Positions 8,375 to 16,654 of a DNA stretch of 64,000 nt are shown piece after piece. Positions within the stretch are counted from its first letter, which is position 1. The number at the start of each line of letters is the position of its first letter. Below the pieces are notes generated by a model. That model was not told the origin of the DNA, did not search any database, and worked only from the letters and a program-made list of their open reading frames with translations. The DNA is taken from assembly GCF_003610695.1 (NCBI RefSeq), contig NZ_RAQH01000007.1, forward strand, positions 124,001 to 188,000, given 5' to 3'. Position numbers and translations under genes: made by a program. Source of the DNA: Epilithonimonas arachidiradicis (lineage in GTDB: Bacteria; Bacteroidota; Bacteroidia; Flavobacteriales; Weeksellaceae).

Positions 8375-8855
8375 AACTGTTTGTTTTTAAGATCGTACAT
8401 TTTGATATGTTTTCAATCTCTTCTCCGTCCTTTCTTACAACCCTGTCGGGCTTCGCTAAATATTTTTCAAAAGAAAAACCGGAAAAAAGAAAGCAGATAT
8501 GAAGTGTTGACAAGGAGAAAAGGCCAAAAGGAAACGGAATAATTGGAGGGCACCTTTAGGGAGGAAACCGTTTATGCCGTAGTCTTTTGGTGGAATTAGC
8601 TGACGGCTGGCAACAATACCTTAGTTGCCTTTTTACCGGTTTGTTATGGAAAATTTCCATATCCTATGATATTAAGTAGAATATCCACAAATAATTATTT
8701 GGTACAGACTCGAAATGCCAAAGTATTCTGTTTCTTACCCATTATCAGACAGCAATGGATTAAAATATACTTTTAACAAACGTTATTGAACAACATAAAT
8801 GAAATATGATGTTGGTTAAAATAGACGTCTGTATAATAAAGAAAATGTGTAAATT
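8375..8855. other. 480-bp non-coding region between divergent genes, with a structured core
   Basis: No gene can be supported here. A short leftward frame (8322-8513) only overlaps the ssb 5' end. The stretch carries a G-rich segment at 8524-8590 with nested complementary arms, listed separately. It must hold the leftward ssb promoter and the rightward promoter for the gene at 8856. An origin of transfer could lie here, but no nick motif is recognisable. Confidence 0.5.
8524..8590. other. Nested inverted-repeat element (possible structured RNA or protein-binding site)
   Basis: Outer arms CCAAAAG (8524-8530) and CTTTTGG (8584-8590), and inner arms AAACGG (8532-8537) and CCGTTT (8568-8573), can pair in a nested way around a purine-rich loop (GGAGGGCACC...GGGAGG). 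The inner right arm is followed by a 10-base unpaired side. Its local G+C is higher than the surroundings. The function is unknown. Confidence 0.4.
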
Positions 8856-9116
8856 ATGGAAGTGAACTTGATCACAAAAGAAGACCTTCAGAAATTCAAA
8901 AACGAATTGCTGGAAGACCTACAAAACCTGTTTCAAATCAAGATTTCCCATCAGAAATTATGGCTCCGCTCTTCAGAGGTCAAAGAACTTTTAAAAATCT
9001 CCTCCGGAACATTACAAAAACTTCGTATCAATGGAAATTTATCTTATACCCGTGTTGGAGGAACTTTATACTACAATTACAAAGACATTGAAAAAATGCT
9101 AAATGGCAAAGGATAA
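8856..9116 (+). CDS. Helix-turn-helix (excisionase/MerR-like) DNA-binding protein
   Basis: The 86-residue protein has a helical N-terminus and a HTH_17-type winged helix (about residues 32-84: KLWLRSSEVKELLKISSGTLQKLRINGNLSYTRVGGTLYYNYKDIEKML). The SSGTLQKLRxNGxLxYTRVGGTLYY line is the usual one of small Bacteroidetes element-borne regulators. It probably controls excision or transfer. It is followed 25 bases later by another small gene of the same direction. Confidence 0.85.
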   Translation: MEVNLITKEDLQKFKNELLEDLQNLFQIKISHQKLWLRSSEVKELLKISSGTLQKLRINGNLSYTRVGGTLYYNYKDIEKMLNGKG

Positions 9117-9141
9117 TTATTAGTTCCAAAAACGACCAAAA

Positions 9142-9468
9142 ATGAATTATATAAAACATCTCACAGGTTTCTATGAAAAGGTGACTCAAGACAATACACT
9201 AAATCCTACACACATCAGCCTTTACTTAGCCTTGTTCCAGTTCTGGAATTTCAATCGGTTCCGAAATCCGGTCAGTATTTCCCGCGATGAGGTGATGCGG
9301 CTTAGTAAAATCCGTTCAAAAGCCACCTATCATAAATGCCTGAAGAATTTACACTCTTCAGGCTATATTGATTATCAGCCGTCGTATAATCCATTTCAAG
9401 GAAGCCAGGTAGTGATGGTGGAGTTTGGTGGGGAGTTGAAGGCTATCGGAAAGAGAAATAAAAAATAA
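9142..9468 (+). CDS. Winged-helix-like regulator of the conjugative element
   Basis: The 108 residues start MNYIKHLTGFYEKVTQDNTLNPTHISLYLALFQFWN, followed by RDEVMRLSKIRSKATYHKCLKNLHSSGYIDYQPSYNPFQGSQV. This reads as a replication-initiator or transcription-regulator-type winged helix. Pairs of this protein with the preceding HTH protein are common in Bacteroidetes conjugative elements. DNA-binding is inferred from the helix-turn-helix-like SKIRSKATYHKCLKNL. Confidence 0.75.
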   Translation: MNYIKHLTGFYEKVTQDNTLNPTHISLYLALFQFWNFNRFRNPVSISRDEVMRLSKIRSKATYHKCLKNLHSSGYIDYQPSYNPFQGSQVVMVEFGGELKAIGKRNKK

Positions 9469-9569
9469 ATTTATTAGCTTTTCTTGATAGCAAATCAGAA
9501 TCATATTGGGATATATACTGATTAACAAAATTGGTTACTTATACTTAACATCATCTCATTTAACCATCA

Positions 9570-9577
9570 TAAATTTG
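9570..9577 (+). promoter_or_regulatory. Candidate -7 element (TAAATTTG) for cargo module 1
   Basis: TAAATTTG fits the Bacteroidetes -7 consensus TAnnTTTG and lies 64 bases before the start of the tail-collar-like gene. No clear TTTG is present at the -33 distance, so the call is tentative. Confidence 0.35.
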
Positions 9578-9641
9578 TAATAACAGATGACTATTACTTA
9601 ATAGTCTTTTTATAATTATTAAACTAAAATAAGAAATTATC

Positions 9642-10157
9642 ATGAAAGATTTACAAATTGAATTTGGGCAAGTACCAATGGGAACCATTATACCTTTTGC
9701 ACTTCCAATAAAATCACTTCCGGCGAATTGGCTCCTTTGTGATGGCTCGGAAATTTCTGCTAACTACCAATCCTTAATAACATTATTAGGCAGCACCAAA
9801 ACACCCAATCTCTGTGGAAGAACGTTAATAGGTACAGGAATTCCTTCAAATGATCAACAAAGTGATGGTACAAAACCAAATTTTGATGCTTCAAACAATT
9901 GGCCATTAGCATATACAGGAGGAGAATACAAGCACCAATTGACGGTTGACGAGCTCGCTAAGCATAGTCATAAAATAAACGGGGGCAATTTTGGAATTCA
10001 TTCACGGAGTTTTAAAGGGGAGGATGATAATGATCAACCTTTCGAAACTAATCCATCAACCAATATTGCCGGAACCGATGTACAAGGTAATGACCAAGCA
10101 CACAATAATATGCAACCATATTATGCTGTAAATTTTATAATTTTTGCTGGTAACTAA
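9642..10157 (+). CDS. Phage tail collar (microcystin-dependent/MdpB-like) domain protein
   Basis: The 171-residue protein has the tail-collar fold pattern. It begins with MGTIIPFALPIKSLPANWLLCDGSEIS (the G-x-I-x-P-F...P-x-G-W-L-x-C-D-G line), then TPNLCGRTLIGTG (PDLRGRxxxG), GGEYKHQLTVDELAKHSH (G...H.LT..E.P.H.H) and NMQPYYAVNFIIFAGN (N.QP...LN.II). These domains form fibre tips or receptor-binding parts in phage tails and tail-like particles. It has no signal peptide. It is the first gene of a three-gene rightward set; nothing else of a phage tail is present, so its use here must differ from that in a complete virion. Confidence 0.85.
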   Translation: MKDLQIEFGQVPMGTIIPFALPIKSLPANWLLCDGSEISANYQSLITLLGSTKTPNLCGRTLIGTGIPSNDQQSDGTKPNFDASNNWPLAYTGGEYKHQLTVDELAKHSHKINGGNFGIHSRSFKGEDDNDQPFETNPSTNIAGTDVQGNDQAHNNMQPYYAVNFIIFAGN

Positions 10158-10168
10158 AATATCTTGTT

Positions 10169-11818
10169 ATGTTTAAAAAAAACGATCCAAAAACTTTTAC
10201 AAAATATTGTAAATTATTAGACGGTTCCGACGAACAAAACAATACAATAGGAACTTTTTATGCAGAATACCAGGTTAATGCATATGACGATGTACAGGTT
10301 AACAACACACAATCAGTTACGAAAAGTAAGACAAGGAAATTTATTGTTCAGGTCTCTCAAAGAATTACTATTTACAATAAATCAGGTATGGATGTTAGTC
10401 CAGATACCAATTTAACAAGTTACGAACTTTATCCCGCCTTGTTAAATAGCATTATATCCATAAATAATACGACATCAGGGATAAATTATGAATTGCTTGA
10501 TTATTCGCCACAAACTGTTAATACGAAGATTCAATCCTCAGGAACATCTGGTAATACTTCGGGTCAAACTTCAGGAACAAGTAAAAGTGATACTGTAGGG
10601 TCTTCAACATCACAGACTAATTCATATGGTACGTCTGTTACAGCAGGATTTCAAGGGGATATGGGTATGGGTAGCGTTACTTCTAGCTTTGAGCATTCAG
10701 AAACAAGTAGCCAAGAACGATCGCATACGAATGGATATGAATCTTCTAGAAGTAATAGTAACGAAAACTCTTCGTCAACTTCGATGAGTATGAAAGATTG
10801 GGGAGCTTATTCTTTAGTAAATCCCTTAACTAAAAATCCATCTTGGACTTTTGGACAAGAATATCCCTGGGATGTGATTGAGTGCAGAAAAACTAATGGT
10901 AAAACTTATCCTAATCCTGACCCAAAATATGCATACTTAACAGAGATTGTAATTCCATCATCTATGTCAGCAAGATTATATGATGGCGTTTCTCTATATC
11001 CACCAAGCCAGTTGGCAATGTTTGGTATAAATTTTATGATGAAATCGGTATGGTTGGTTACATTAGATGATAATTCAGATGATGAATTGGAATTAAATCA
11101 TGATATTTTATTCTTCCGTGGTGCCCATTGTTTAAATGATAACATTACAGTATCTGCTTACCTTGAGAAAAATCCAACTATGTTACAAACGGTGCCTCCT
11201 AATGCTCTAATAACCAAAATTGACTTACCAATAATGGGATTAGATGTTTTAGGAAACCCTGTTAAAAGTGGGATAATAGGATTTGTGCCAAATAAATTTA
11301 CTGTTAACCCAGTACCTGGAACTGATGTTGCTCCACCAATACCTTTCAAAATAATTTCTGGGTCCAATAATTTACTTATTAAAGATACTACAACATACCC
11401 GTTAAATTGTGGTTTAGGCGGTTTTTCCGTTTCAGAGACGGCATTAAGTACAGTGTTTTCAGTTAATTGTACTTCTCTTACTATGAGTTTGTTTTTCAAA
11501 ATAACAGATAATGTAAATGACTACACTTTATATATCAAACATTGGAAAACAGGATCCATTGGAATTATGTTAACATTTATAATAAATGGACAGGAAGACA
11601 ATAAGATTACAAAATATGTTGATGCACAAGAAGCAGAAGGCGGAGAAAACAATCTTTTATCAATAGCACTGAGAAATCAAAATTTTTCATCTGTTGATTA
11701 TCACGACTATCTGCAACTAGGTTTGAATTTAATAGATATAAAAATTGAACTTATTGGATCTGATTATATTGCTGGGAACGGATATGCAATCAGAGCGGTA
11801 TCAATAGAAAAGAGTTAA
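10169..11818 (+). CDS. Unrecognised 549-aa protein with a Ser/Thr/Gly-rich central segment
   Basis: I do not recognise a family. Residues about 1-115 form a mixed domain. Residues about 125-210 are very rich in Ser, Thr, Asn and Gly with alternating polar residues (SSTSQTNSYGTSVTAGFQGDMGMGSVTSSF) and are almost without charge. Residues about 215-549 look like one or two beta-sandwich domains (FTVNPVPGTDV, LSTVFSVNCTSLTMSLFFKI). Low-complexity alternating Ser/Thr segments of this kind also occur in the stems of beta-pore-forming proteins; that is only an analogy. There is no signal peptide. The gene starts 11 bases after the collar-domain gene and stops 3 bases before the next gene, so the three are cotranscribed. 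Confidence 0.6.
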   Translation: MFKKNDPKTFTKYCKLLDGSDEQNNTIGTFYAEYQVNAYDDVQVNNTQSVTKSKTRKFIVQVSQRITIYNKSGMDVSPDTNLTSYELYPALLNSIISINNTTSGINYELLDYSPQTVNTKIQSSGTSGNTSGQTSGTSKSDTVGSSTSQTNSYGTSVTAGFQGDMGMGSVTSSFEHSETSSQERSHTNGYESSRSNSNENSSSTSMSMKDWGAYSLVNPLTKNPSWTFGQEYPWDVIECRKTNGKTYPNPDPKYAYLTEIVIPSSMSARLYDGVSLYPPSQLAMFGINFMMKSVWLVTLDDNSDDELELNHDILFFRGAHCLNDNITVSAYLEKNPTMLQTVPPNALITKIDLPIMGLDVLGNPVKSGIIGFVPNKFTVNPVPGTDVAPPIPFKIISGSNNLLIKDTTTYPLNCGLGGFSVSETALSTVFSVNCTSLTMSLFFKITDNVNDYTLYIKHWKTGSIGIMLTFIINGQEDNKITKYVDAQEAEGGENNLLSIALRNQNFSSVDYHDYLQLGLNLIDIKIELIGSDYIAGNGYAIRAVSIEKS

Positions 11819-11821
11819 AGT

Positions 11822-12760
11822 ATGCCTCCAAAAATAGTGAAAACTTCGGGAGGAAAGCCTTCGACTGCTTTAGCATCTAAAAAAGCTAAAAAAAAATCGA
11901 CGAAGCTGATTGCAAATAAAAAACCATCAATACATCAGCTTATTATAAAAATAAAAAATTCGTTGGCAGTTTTAACAAAATCAACTTTTGAAAGACCTTC
12001 ATTTAGCACAGCGAAAGAAAAGGCGGCAAGACTAGAGGCCGGATTGGCTACTGCTGATGATTGGATGAAGGCCAACCTAAGTATTAAAGATTTAGCAGCT
12101 CCACATAGAGCACCCTATTCTAAAATTAGAGATCTAATTTTAAATGGCAGCAGTGGTGATGTTGATAAACTTTGTTCAAGCCTAGTCAGGGCAAGTGTAC
12201 ATTGTGAAAATGCGTTTAAAACTATTAAAGATCCAACCGTGAGAGATAAATATATCGAACTGGCTGGTTTATATAGTAGTACAAGGAAGGAAGTAGAGGA
12301 TGCACATAAACAATACAAGGAAGCAAGCCTTAATTCAATAAAAAAGGCCATATCGAAATTACAACTAATAAAAGCACTTAATAACTTAGCAAGCAATGCT
12401 CCAGGTCTGGGGCCACATTCAACTACAAACGCTATTGTTTCAGACAGATTGCATTTGCATCCTACAGATTTAACTGCCGAACCTATGACCCCAAGAAGTC
12501 GAGGTGCTGCCCTAGCATTTCCGTCAGAACCAATTGCAACAACGCTTTCATTAAAGCCAGATCGACAAGTTGTATCGGTTACGGGGGCTGAACATAGCTT
12601 GGCTGCTATTGGCACTCATACTTTTGAAGACGTTAAGGTTGGTACTAATATTTTTAGAGGAGCCTTATTTGTGGATATGAGTGGTAGGGTCTTTAAACCA
12701 AAAAATCCGTATAGTGCACCTAGTGGTAATTTCAGTAATGATTGGGAACAAGTTATATAA
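11822..12760 (+). CDS. Unrecognised 312-aa protein with a basic N-terminus
   Basis: The first 35 residues are Lys/Ser-rich (KKAKKKSTKLIANKKPS). Residues 40-200 are mostly helical, with heptad-like patterning (DKYIELAGLYSSTRKEVEDAHKQYKEA). A Pro/Thr/His-rich linker follows, and the last 80 residues resemble a small beta domain ending FSNDWEQVI. I do not recognise a family. Its start lies 3 bases after the previous stop. A long antisense frame (12115-12615) is a shadow. Third and last gene of cargo module 1. Confidence 0.6.
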   Translation: MPPKIVKTSGGKPSTALASKKAKKKSTKLIANKKPSIHQLIIKIKNSLAVLTKSTFERPSFSTAKEKAARLEAGLATADDWMKANLSIKDLAAPHRAPYSKIRDLILNGSSGDVDKLCSSLVRASVHCENAFKTIKDPTVRDKYIELAGLYSSTRKEVEDAHKQYKEASLNSIKKAISKLQLIKALNNLASNAPGLGPHSTTNAIVSDRLHLHPTDLTAEPMTPRSRGAALAFPSEPIATTLSLKPDRQVVSVTGAEHSLAAIGTHTFEDVKVGTNIFRGALFVDMSGRVFKPKNPYSAPSGNFSNDWEQVI

Positions 12761-13040
12761 CTAATAATATTTTTAAAATTTATCCCACATTATCTGTTCA
12801 AAATTAGTAATCTTTTACTTGCAAATCCGAACGAAACTTTCTACTTTTACTAAGTAAATTTTTATAATGGATTTTACTACTTATTGCAAATGCCTTATAT
12901 AAGGCCTATTACAAGATGGTACAGCGAAACGCTTATCAATAAAAAGGACGAGAAGAAGTTACAAAAACCCTCACTATCTTCCTATCAAAATCAGTTTATT
13001 TAGATGTTTAATTTTTATACTTGTTTAACCAACTATTTGA
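12761..13040. other. AT-rich intergenic stretch downstream of cargo module 1
   Basis: No family is recognisable. A 37-codon frame (12890-13003, MPYIRPITRWYSETLINKK...) exists but has no homolog known to me and no good ribosome site; it may be a relic. The next stretch (13041 on) contains the eroded recombinase, so this segment is probably also decaying DNA. Confidence 0.4.
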
Positions 13041-13400
13041 CTAATAACTTAATATTGACACACCATTCAATAGTGTACCAATAGTAGTAAATGTTTGCTT
13101 AGCAACATGAAAAATTCCATCTTCATGATTCTGCATATTTTACTAGTATAGCCTCATAGCTTTTTGCATTACTTAATTTTCTATTTACTGGAGACTAAAT
13201 ATTACTACAGATATTTGAAAATATCAATGAGATTTTAAAGCAAGACTATTGCTTATTAAGTTCTCTAATATTTCACCTGAATTCTTTTTTGGTCAGGGCC
13301 GTTTCACAGTTTGGTCTTGCTAAGTAACTTATAAAAGAATCTTTGTTGATCCAGCTTTTCACCATACATTCAAGTTGTTTCTAAAATAAATCAGAGCCAA
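13041..13400 (-). pseudogene. Eroded tyrosine recombinase (integrase) remnant
   Basis: On the minus strand, near 13380-13280, a frame reads CMVKSWINKDSF, SYLARPNCETALTKKEF. In the intact integrase of this window the same stretch is CMAHGWITKDPF...ERPYLTKEE. Further on (13136-13041) comes IFHVAKQTFTTIGTLLNGVSI, matching FHIARHTFATTVTLSNGVPI of the intact copy. The HxxR arginine has become Gln-adjacent Lys (HVAKQ), the core between the two pieces is missing or frameshifted, and stops interrupt the frame. It is a dead, partly deleted cousin of the element integrase. Confidence 0.7.
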
Positions 13401-13464
13401 CTTAATTCAATTATAGCCGAGACAGCATGTTTAGAAGAAAAATCTAAAAATCAAAGTAACAGAA

Positions 13465-13533
13465 AATCCTAACTCTGGACTGCCCCTAAAAAGTGTCTAA
13501 ACTTTTGGGTGCAGTCTACTCTAGTCAGGATTT
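13465..13533. terminator. Imperfect long inverted repeat followed by a T-run
   Basis: AATCCTAACT at the left pairs with AGTCAGGATT at the right (one G-T), and the inner ACTGCCCC / GGGTGCAGT arms with flanking A/T runs also pair, leaving a short centre. The right arm runs into TTTTTTT, so a rightward terminator is plausible. The inner part (TGTCTAAACTTTTGGG) also looks like two facing insertion-sequence ends; no transposase is present. Confidence 0.5.
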
Positions 13534-13611
13534 TTTTACTTTACGGAAAACCGTAATGATATAATATAAAACCTCTTTAAATTTACTTTACTAACAAAAA
13601 ATTATTTTATT

Positions 13612-13791
13612 ATGAGTGATGACTTGAGAAAAAGAAGACCACAAGATGCTACAAAAATCAATGTGAACGAAAGCTGGGAACTTGACTATTGGTCAGATGA
13701 ACTTGGTGTTACCAAAGAACGGCTGAAAGAAGCTGTAAGGGCAGTTGGAACTTCTGTCGCAGATGTGAAGCGTTATCTTGGAATAGTTTAA
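13612..13791 (+). CDS. DUF3606 domain protein (59 aa)
   Basis: This short gene reads MSDDLRKRRPQDATKINVNE, then SWELDYWSDELGVTKERLKE and AVRAVGTSVADVKRYLGIV. It is a complete DUF3606 domain: the D...I..NE..E..YW...LGVT...L..AV..VGTS...V...L line is intact. The function of the family is unknown; small stand-alone copies are frequent in proteobacteria and Bacteroidetes. An A/T-rich leader precedes the ATG and a perfect terminator hairpin follows. Confidence 0.85.
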   Translation: MSDDLRKRRPQDATKINVNESWELDYWSDELGVTKERLKEAVRAVGTSVADVKRYLGIV

Positions 13792-13804
13792 GTTTCAATT
13801 TAAG

Positions 13805-13836
13805 TAATAAATCCTGACGAGAGTTGGGATTTATTA
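13805..13836 (+). terminator. Terminator after the DUF3606 gene
   Basis: A 10-bp perfect inverted repeat (TAATAAATCC / GGATTTATTA) with a 12-base loop lies 13 bases after the stop. The right arm itself is T-rich. It isolates the DUF3606 gene from the retron operon. Confidence 0.6.
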
Positions 13837-14053
13837 TTGCAGAGTGTATAGACTTTAAAATAACTAGAAAAATTCAGTAAAAACACTGAATGGAAATTTT
13901 CAACAGCTTTTTATTTTTATCATTTATGCAAAACCGTAATAAAAATGTATGCCGGTTCATATATTTGAAATCACTAAAAGATTTGTTATTCAAGAAAAAT
14001 CAAATACTAAAACTAATTTATTATTTGTAAAAATTTAATTATCAGATATTTAT

Positions 14054-14061
14054 TATATTTG
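14054..14061 (+). promoter_or_regulatory. Candidate -7 promoter element of the NA37/retron operon
   Basis: TATATTTG matches TAnnTTTG exactly and lies 38 bases before the first start codon of the operon. A TTTG at 14024-14027 is somewhat too far upstream for the usual -33 spacing. It is the only good match between the DUF3606 terminator and the first gene. Confidence 0.45.
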
Positions 14062-14099
14062 ATTTTACCTTAATAAGGATAGATCTAAAAACTAATAAT

Positions 14100-15152
14100 A
14101 TGCCTAAAGAAAGTGTTCTTACCCAAGCTGAAAAGGCTTCTGCTAAAATTGAGAAATTTATTTTTCACATTATAATTGAGTCTGAATTAAATCCTATTTT
14201 TTTAGATGAAGTGGATTTAACTGATGAACAGTTGGATTTTTTTCGATTACAGTTTTTGGAAGCAGCCGAAGGAACCCAGTTCGACTTTAATGATAATTCA
14301 ACTTCAGAAGTTTATAAAAACTGTGAAAAGATTATTGAAAATCCGAATGGGAATTTCTTTAATATCTCAAAAGATTTAACTGCCTCTTTTAAATCACATC
14401 ATAAAAAAAATATGAACGATGGTGTTTTTATTACAGCATTAGTTTCTATAAACGGTAGTAATAACTTAATTTTTCTATTGAAACTAGATAACAGGAAAGT
14501 TTTTGAATATAAGAGAACAGGTAATAAAGCTATTTTAGAGGAGATTAAAAACACATTTGTTGAAGACAAAAGATCAATTCAAAAATTAGCAATTATCGAT
14601 GTTACTGACTATTACAAGTGGGATGTTTTAGCTTATGATCGAAGTCCTGGGGTAGGAAAGACAATAAGTGATTTCTTTAGAAACTTTCTAGTAGTGCATG
14701 AAAAGGAAACACCAACTACACTGACAACTAATACTGTTAAGGCTGTAACTAATTGGACTATCACAAATAGAGCGGATTTAGATCCAGCACAAGAGATCTC
14801 ATCATACAAAAATCGAGTAATAGATTATTTGAATAATTGTTCAATGGTAGATTTTAAGAAATTGATTGATAGGGTAATTGATGACAGCGATTCTAGCAGA
14901 AAAAGGAAATTGAAAAGATCACTCAAGGAGTTTTTAGAAGGTCTTGGTTTATATGGACAATCATTTAAACCGAGTCGGAGTGTCCTTACAGCGTCTCAAA
15001 AGAAGAATATTAGAAAAACTGCGGAGGGAATTAAAATTGAATGGCAGGGAGATGCGAATGATGTAAATATTGATATTCCAAATGTTCCAAATAGCAATGA
15101 TGGTTTTTATCATATTACGATAAAAACTAGAGAAATTAAAGTTGTTAACTAA
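14100..15152 (+). CDS. NdpA/NA37-family nucleoid-associated protein, first copy
   Basis: The 350-residue protein follows the layout of E. coli NdpA (YejK): a start KIEKFIFHIIIE, then FFNISKDLTASFKSHH (FSR.....L in NdpA), then DGVFITALVSINGSNNLIFLLKL (the DGG+++F...+..E+LLVA+L block), and QKLAIIDVTDYYKWDVLAYDRS followed by ISDFFRNFL (ARIDLT...YL.FLKGR.GRKVADFFMDFL). Family members bind DNA or the nucleoid; their exact task is unclear. It opens a tight operon: the next gene starts 5 bases after its stop. The sequence is divergent from the second NA37 gene here, so this is not a recent duplication. The family call is by eye and needs a profile search. Confidence 0.65.
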   Translation: MPKESVLTQAEKASAKIEKFIFHIIIESELNPIFLDEVDLTDEQLDFFRLQFLEAAEGTQFDFNDNSTSEVYKNCEKIIENPNGNFFNISKDLTASFKSHHKKNMNDGVFITALVSINGSNNLIFLLKLDNRKVFEYKRTGNKAILEEIKNTFVEDKRSIQKLAIIDVTDYYKWDVLAYDRSPGVGKTISDFFRNFLVVHEKETPTTLTTNTVKAVTNWTITNRADLDPAQEISSYKNRVIDYLNNCSMVDFKKLIDRVIDDSDSSRKRKLKRSLKEFLEGLGLYGQSFKPSRSVLTASQKKNIRKTAEGIKIEWQGDANDVNIDIPNVPNSNDGFYHITIKTREIKVVN

Positions 15153-15157
15153 TTACC

Positions 15158-16654
15158 ATGGATTTTGATAGATTAATAGAAATTATTGATTCGTTTGATT
15201 CTTTTAATATTAATGAATCATGGGGATATATTAAAATTGATAGTGATGTAGATAAAAAAGAGAATTTACAAAAAATAAAAATTTTAAAGGACTATTTGAT
15301 TGCTGAAAGCTTTCCTAATTCTATATCAATACAAATTGATAGTGCTAGAGTAGAAGAGGATGAATTGGATTCCTATTTAGCGGGTGGTGTATCTAATTGG
15401 GAGATAAATATAAATAAAATTCCTTTCTTTATTACTGGCTCCGCTGATGTGATGCAAAATTTTTTCTATAGTATTGAAAAATTTCAAGAATGGCTTTCGG
15501 GACTCTCACCATTTGAAAAAGAAAATCCTTTCCATAAAAAGATTAATTTAATAATTAATGGTTTAGATCATGTCATTTTAGGTGATAAATTTAAAATTAT
15601 ACCATACAAATTTAATGGGAACATTGAGCGTTTTATAATTGGAGAATCACTTCCTGATTTAAATAGAATAAATGAAGTTGTTCATTCTCTTACAAGTGAA
15701 GAACTAATAATTAATCCTTTAAGTTTTGTATATCAAACAAAATCAAATAATGAAATTGTTATTGGTATTTTAAATAAACTCGCAAGTATTTCTTTATCTG
15801 CTAGTATAGTCAATGAAATAAAATCAGACGATTTTGTAACAGTAGATGGTATAAGACGCTTAAATCTTAAACTTTTTGATGAGCATGATATTTATAAAAA
15901 AGAATTTTATAACGATCTTCTAAAAGTAGTTAAGTGGATATATGAAGAAAAAACTGTAACTCGTCAAAAACTTTTTAATGATAGGATAAGTCTTGAGCTA
16001 GATGAATCCAAAACTTATATTAACGCTTTGAGTATTCATTCAAAGAGTTCATTATCTCAAGCAAGTCAAAGATATAATTTTGTAATTTTAGAAAGAAAGG
16101 ATAAATATATTTCAGAACTAAAAGATTTATTAAAAGATGTCAGAACTCAATCTGATTTATACGCTCAGAAAATACGGACATTATTAAATAATCTTCTGAG
16201 AGATATTTTAGCGGCTATTGTTTTAGTCGGTTTTACAATCTTTACAAAATTTTCAGACAATTTGCAGTTAGATAAAGTGTCATTATTAAAATATGTATTT
16301 TACTTTTTAGCAATATACTATATTTTATCAGCTGTTATACAGGCTATAGTTGATATTACTGATATAAATGTGTCAAAAAAAGAAATCTTATATTGGAAGA
16401 ATACGACTAAAGAATTAATACCTGAAAAAGACTTCAAAAATCATATTAAAAATTCATTGAAAGGCAGGAGGAACAGTTTACGAATATTATATCCTATTAT
16501 AATTTTGCTTTACTTTTTGTTATCCATCACTTGTTATAAGTTCCCAACGTATTTTCATTCAATTTCTACTGAGATATCTAATAAAGAAAAAATAAGTAAT
16601 GATAAAGTTTCTAAACATACAAGTCAGCCAAGTAGCGGTTCATCAGGTAGGTAA
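15158..16654 (+). CDS. Unrecognised 498-aa protein with a C-terminal three-TM membrane domain
   Basis: About 330 N-terminal residues are soluble and of mixed alpha/beta character. A helical, charged stretch (RYNFVILERKDKYISELKDLLKDVRTQ) leads into three predicted membrane segments near residues 350-366 (ILAAIVLVGFTIFTKF), 375-400 (LKYVFYFLAIYYILSAVIQAIV) and 445-465 (LRILYPIIILLYFLLSITCYKF), then a Ser-rich tail. I do not recognise a family. A soluble sensing part joined to a membrane part is a usual plan for defence effectors that break the membrane; that role is inferred only. Its last 56 bases overlap the next gene in another frame. Confidence 0.6.
   Translation: MDFDRLIEIIDSFDSFNINESWGYIKIDSDVDKKENLQKIKILKDYLIAESFPNSISIQIDSARVEEDELDSYLAGGVSNWEININKIPFFITGSADVMQNFFYSIEKFQEWLSGLSPFEKENPFHKKINLIINGLDHVILGDKFKIIPYKFNGNIERFIIGESLPDLNRINEVVHSLTSEELIINPLSFVYQTKSNNEIVIGILNKLASISLSASIVNEIKSDDFVTVDGIRRLNLKLFDEHDIYKKEFYNDLLKVVKWIYEEKTVTRQKLFNDRISLELDESKTYINALSIHSKSSLSQASQRYNFVILERKDKYISELKDLLKDVRTQSDLYAQKIRTLLNNLLRDILAAIVLVGFTIFTKFSDNLQLDKVSLLKYVFYFLAIYYILSAVIQAIVDITDINVSKKEILYWKNTTKELIPEKDFKNHIKNSLKGRRNSLRILYPIIILLYFLLSITCYKFPTYFHSISTEISNKEKISNDKVSKHTSQPSSGSSGR

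Noticed and set aside
12115-12615. Long antisense frame in the 312-aa gene
   Set aside because: Its protein has no recognisable domain, while the sense frame is part of a tight operon.
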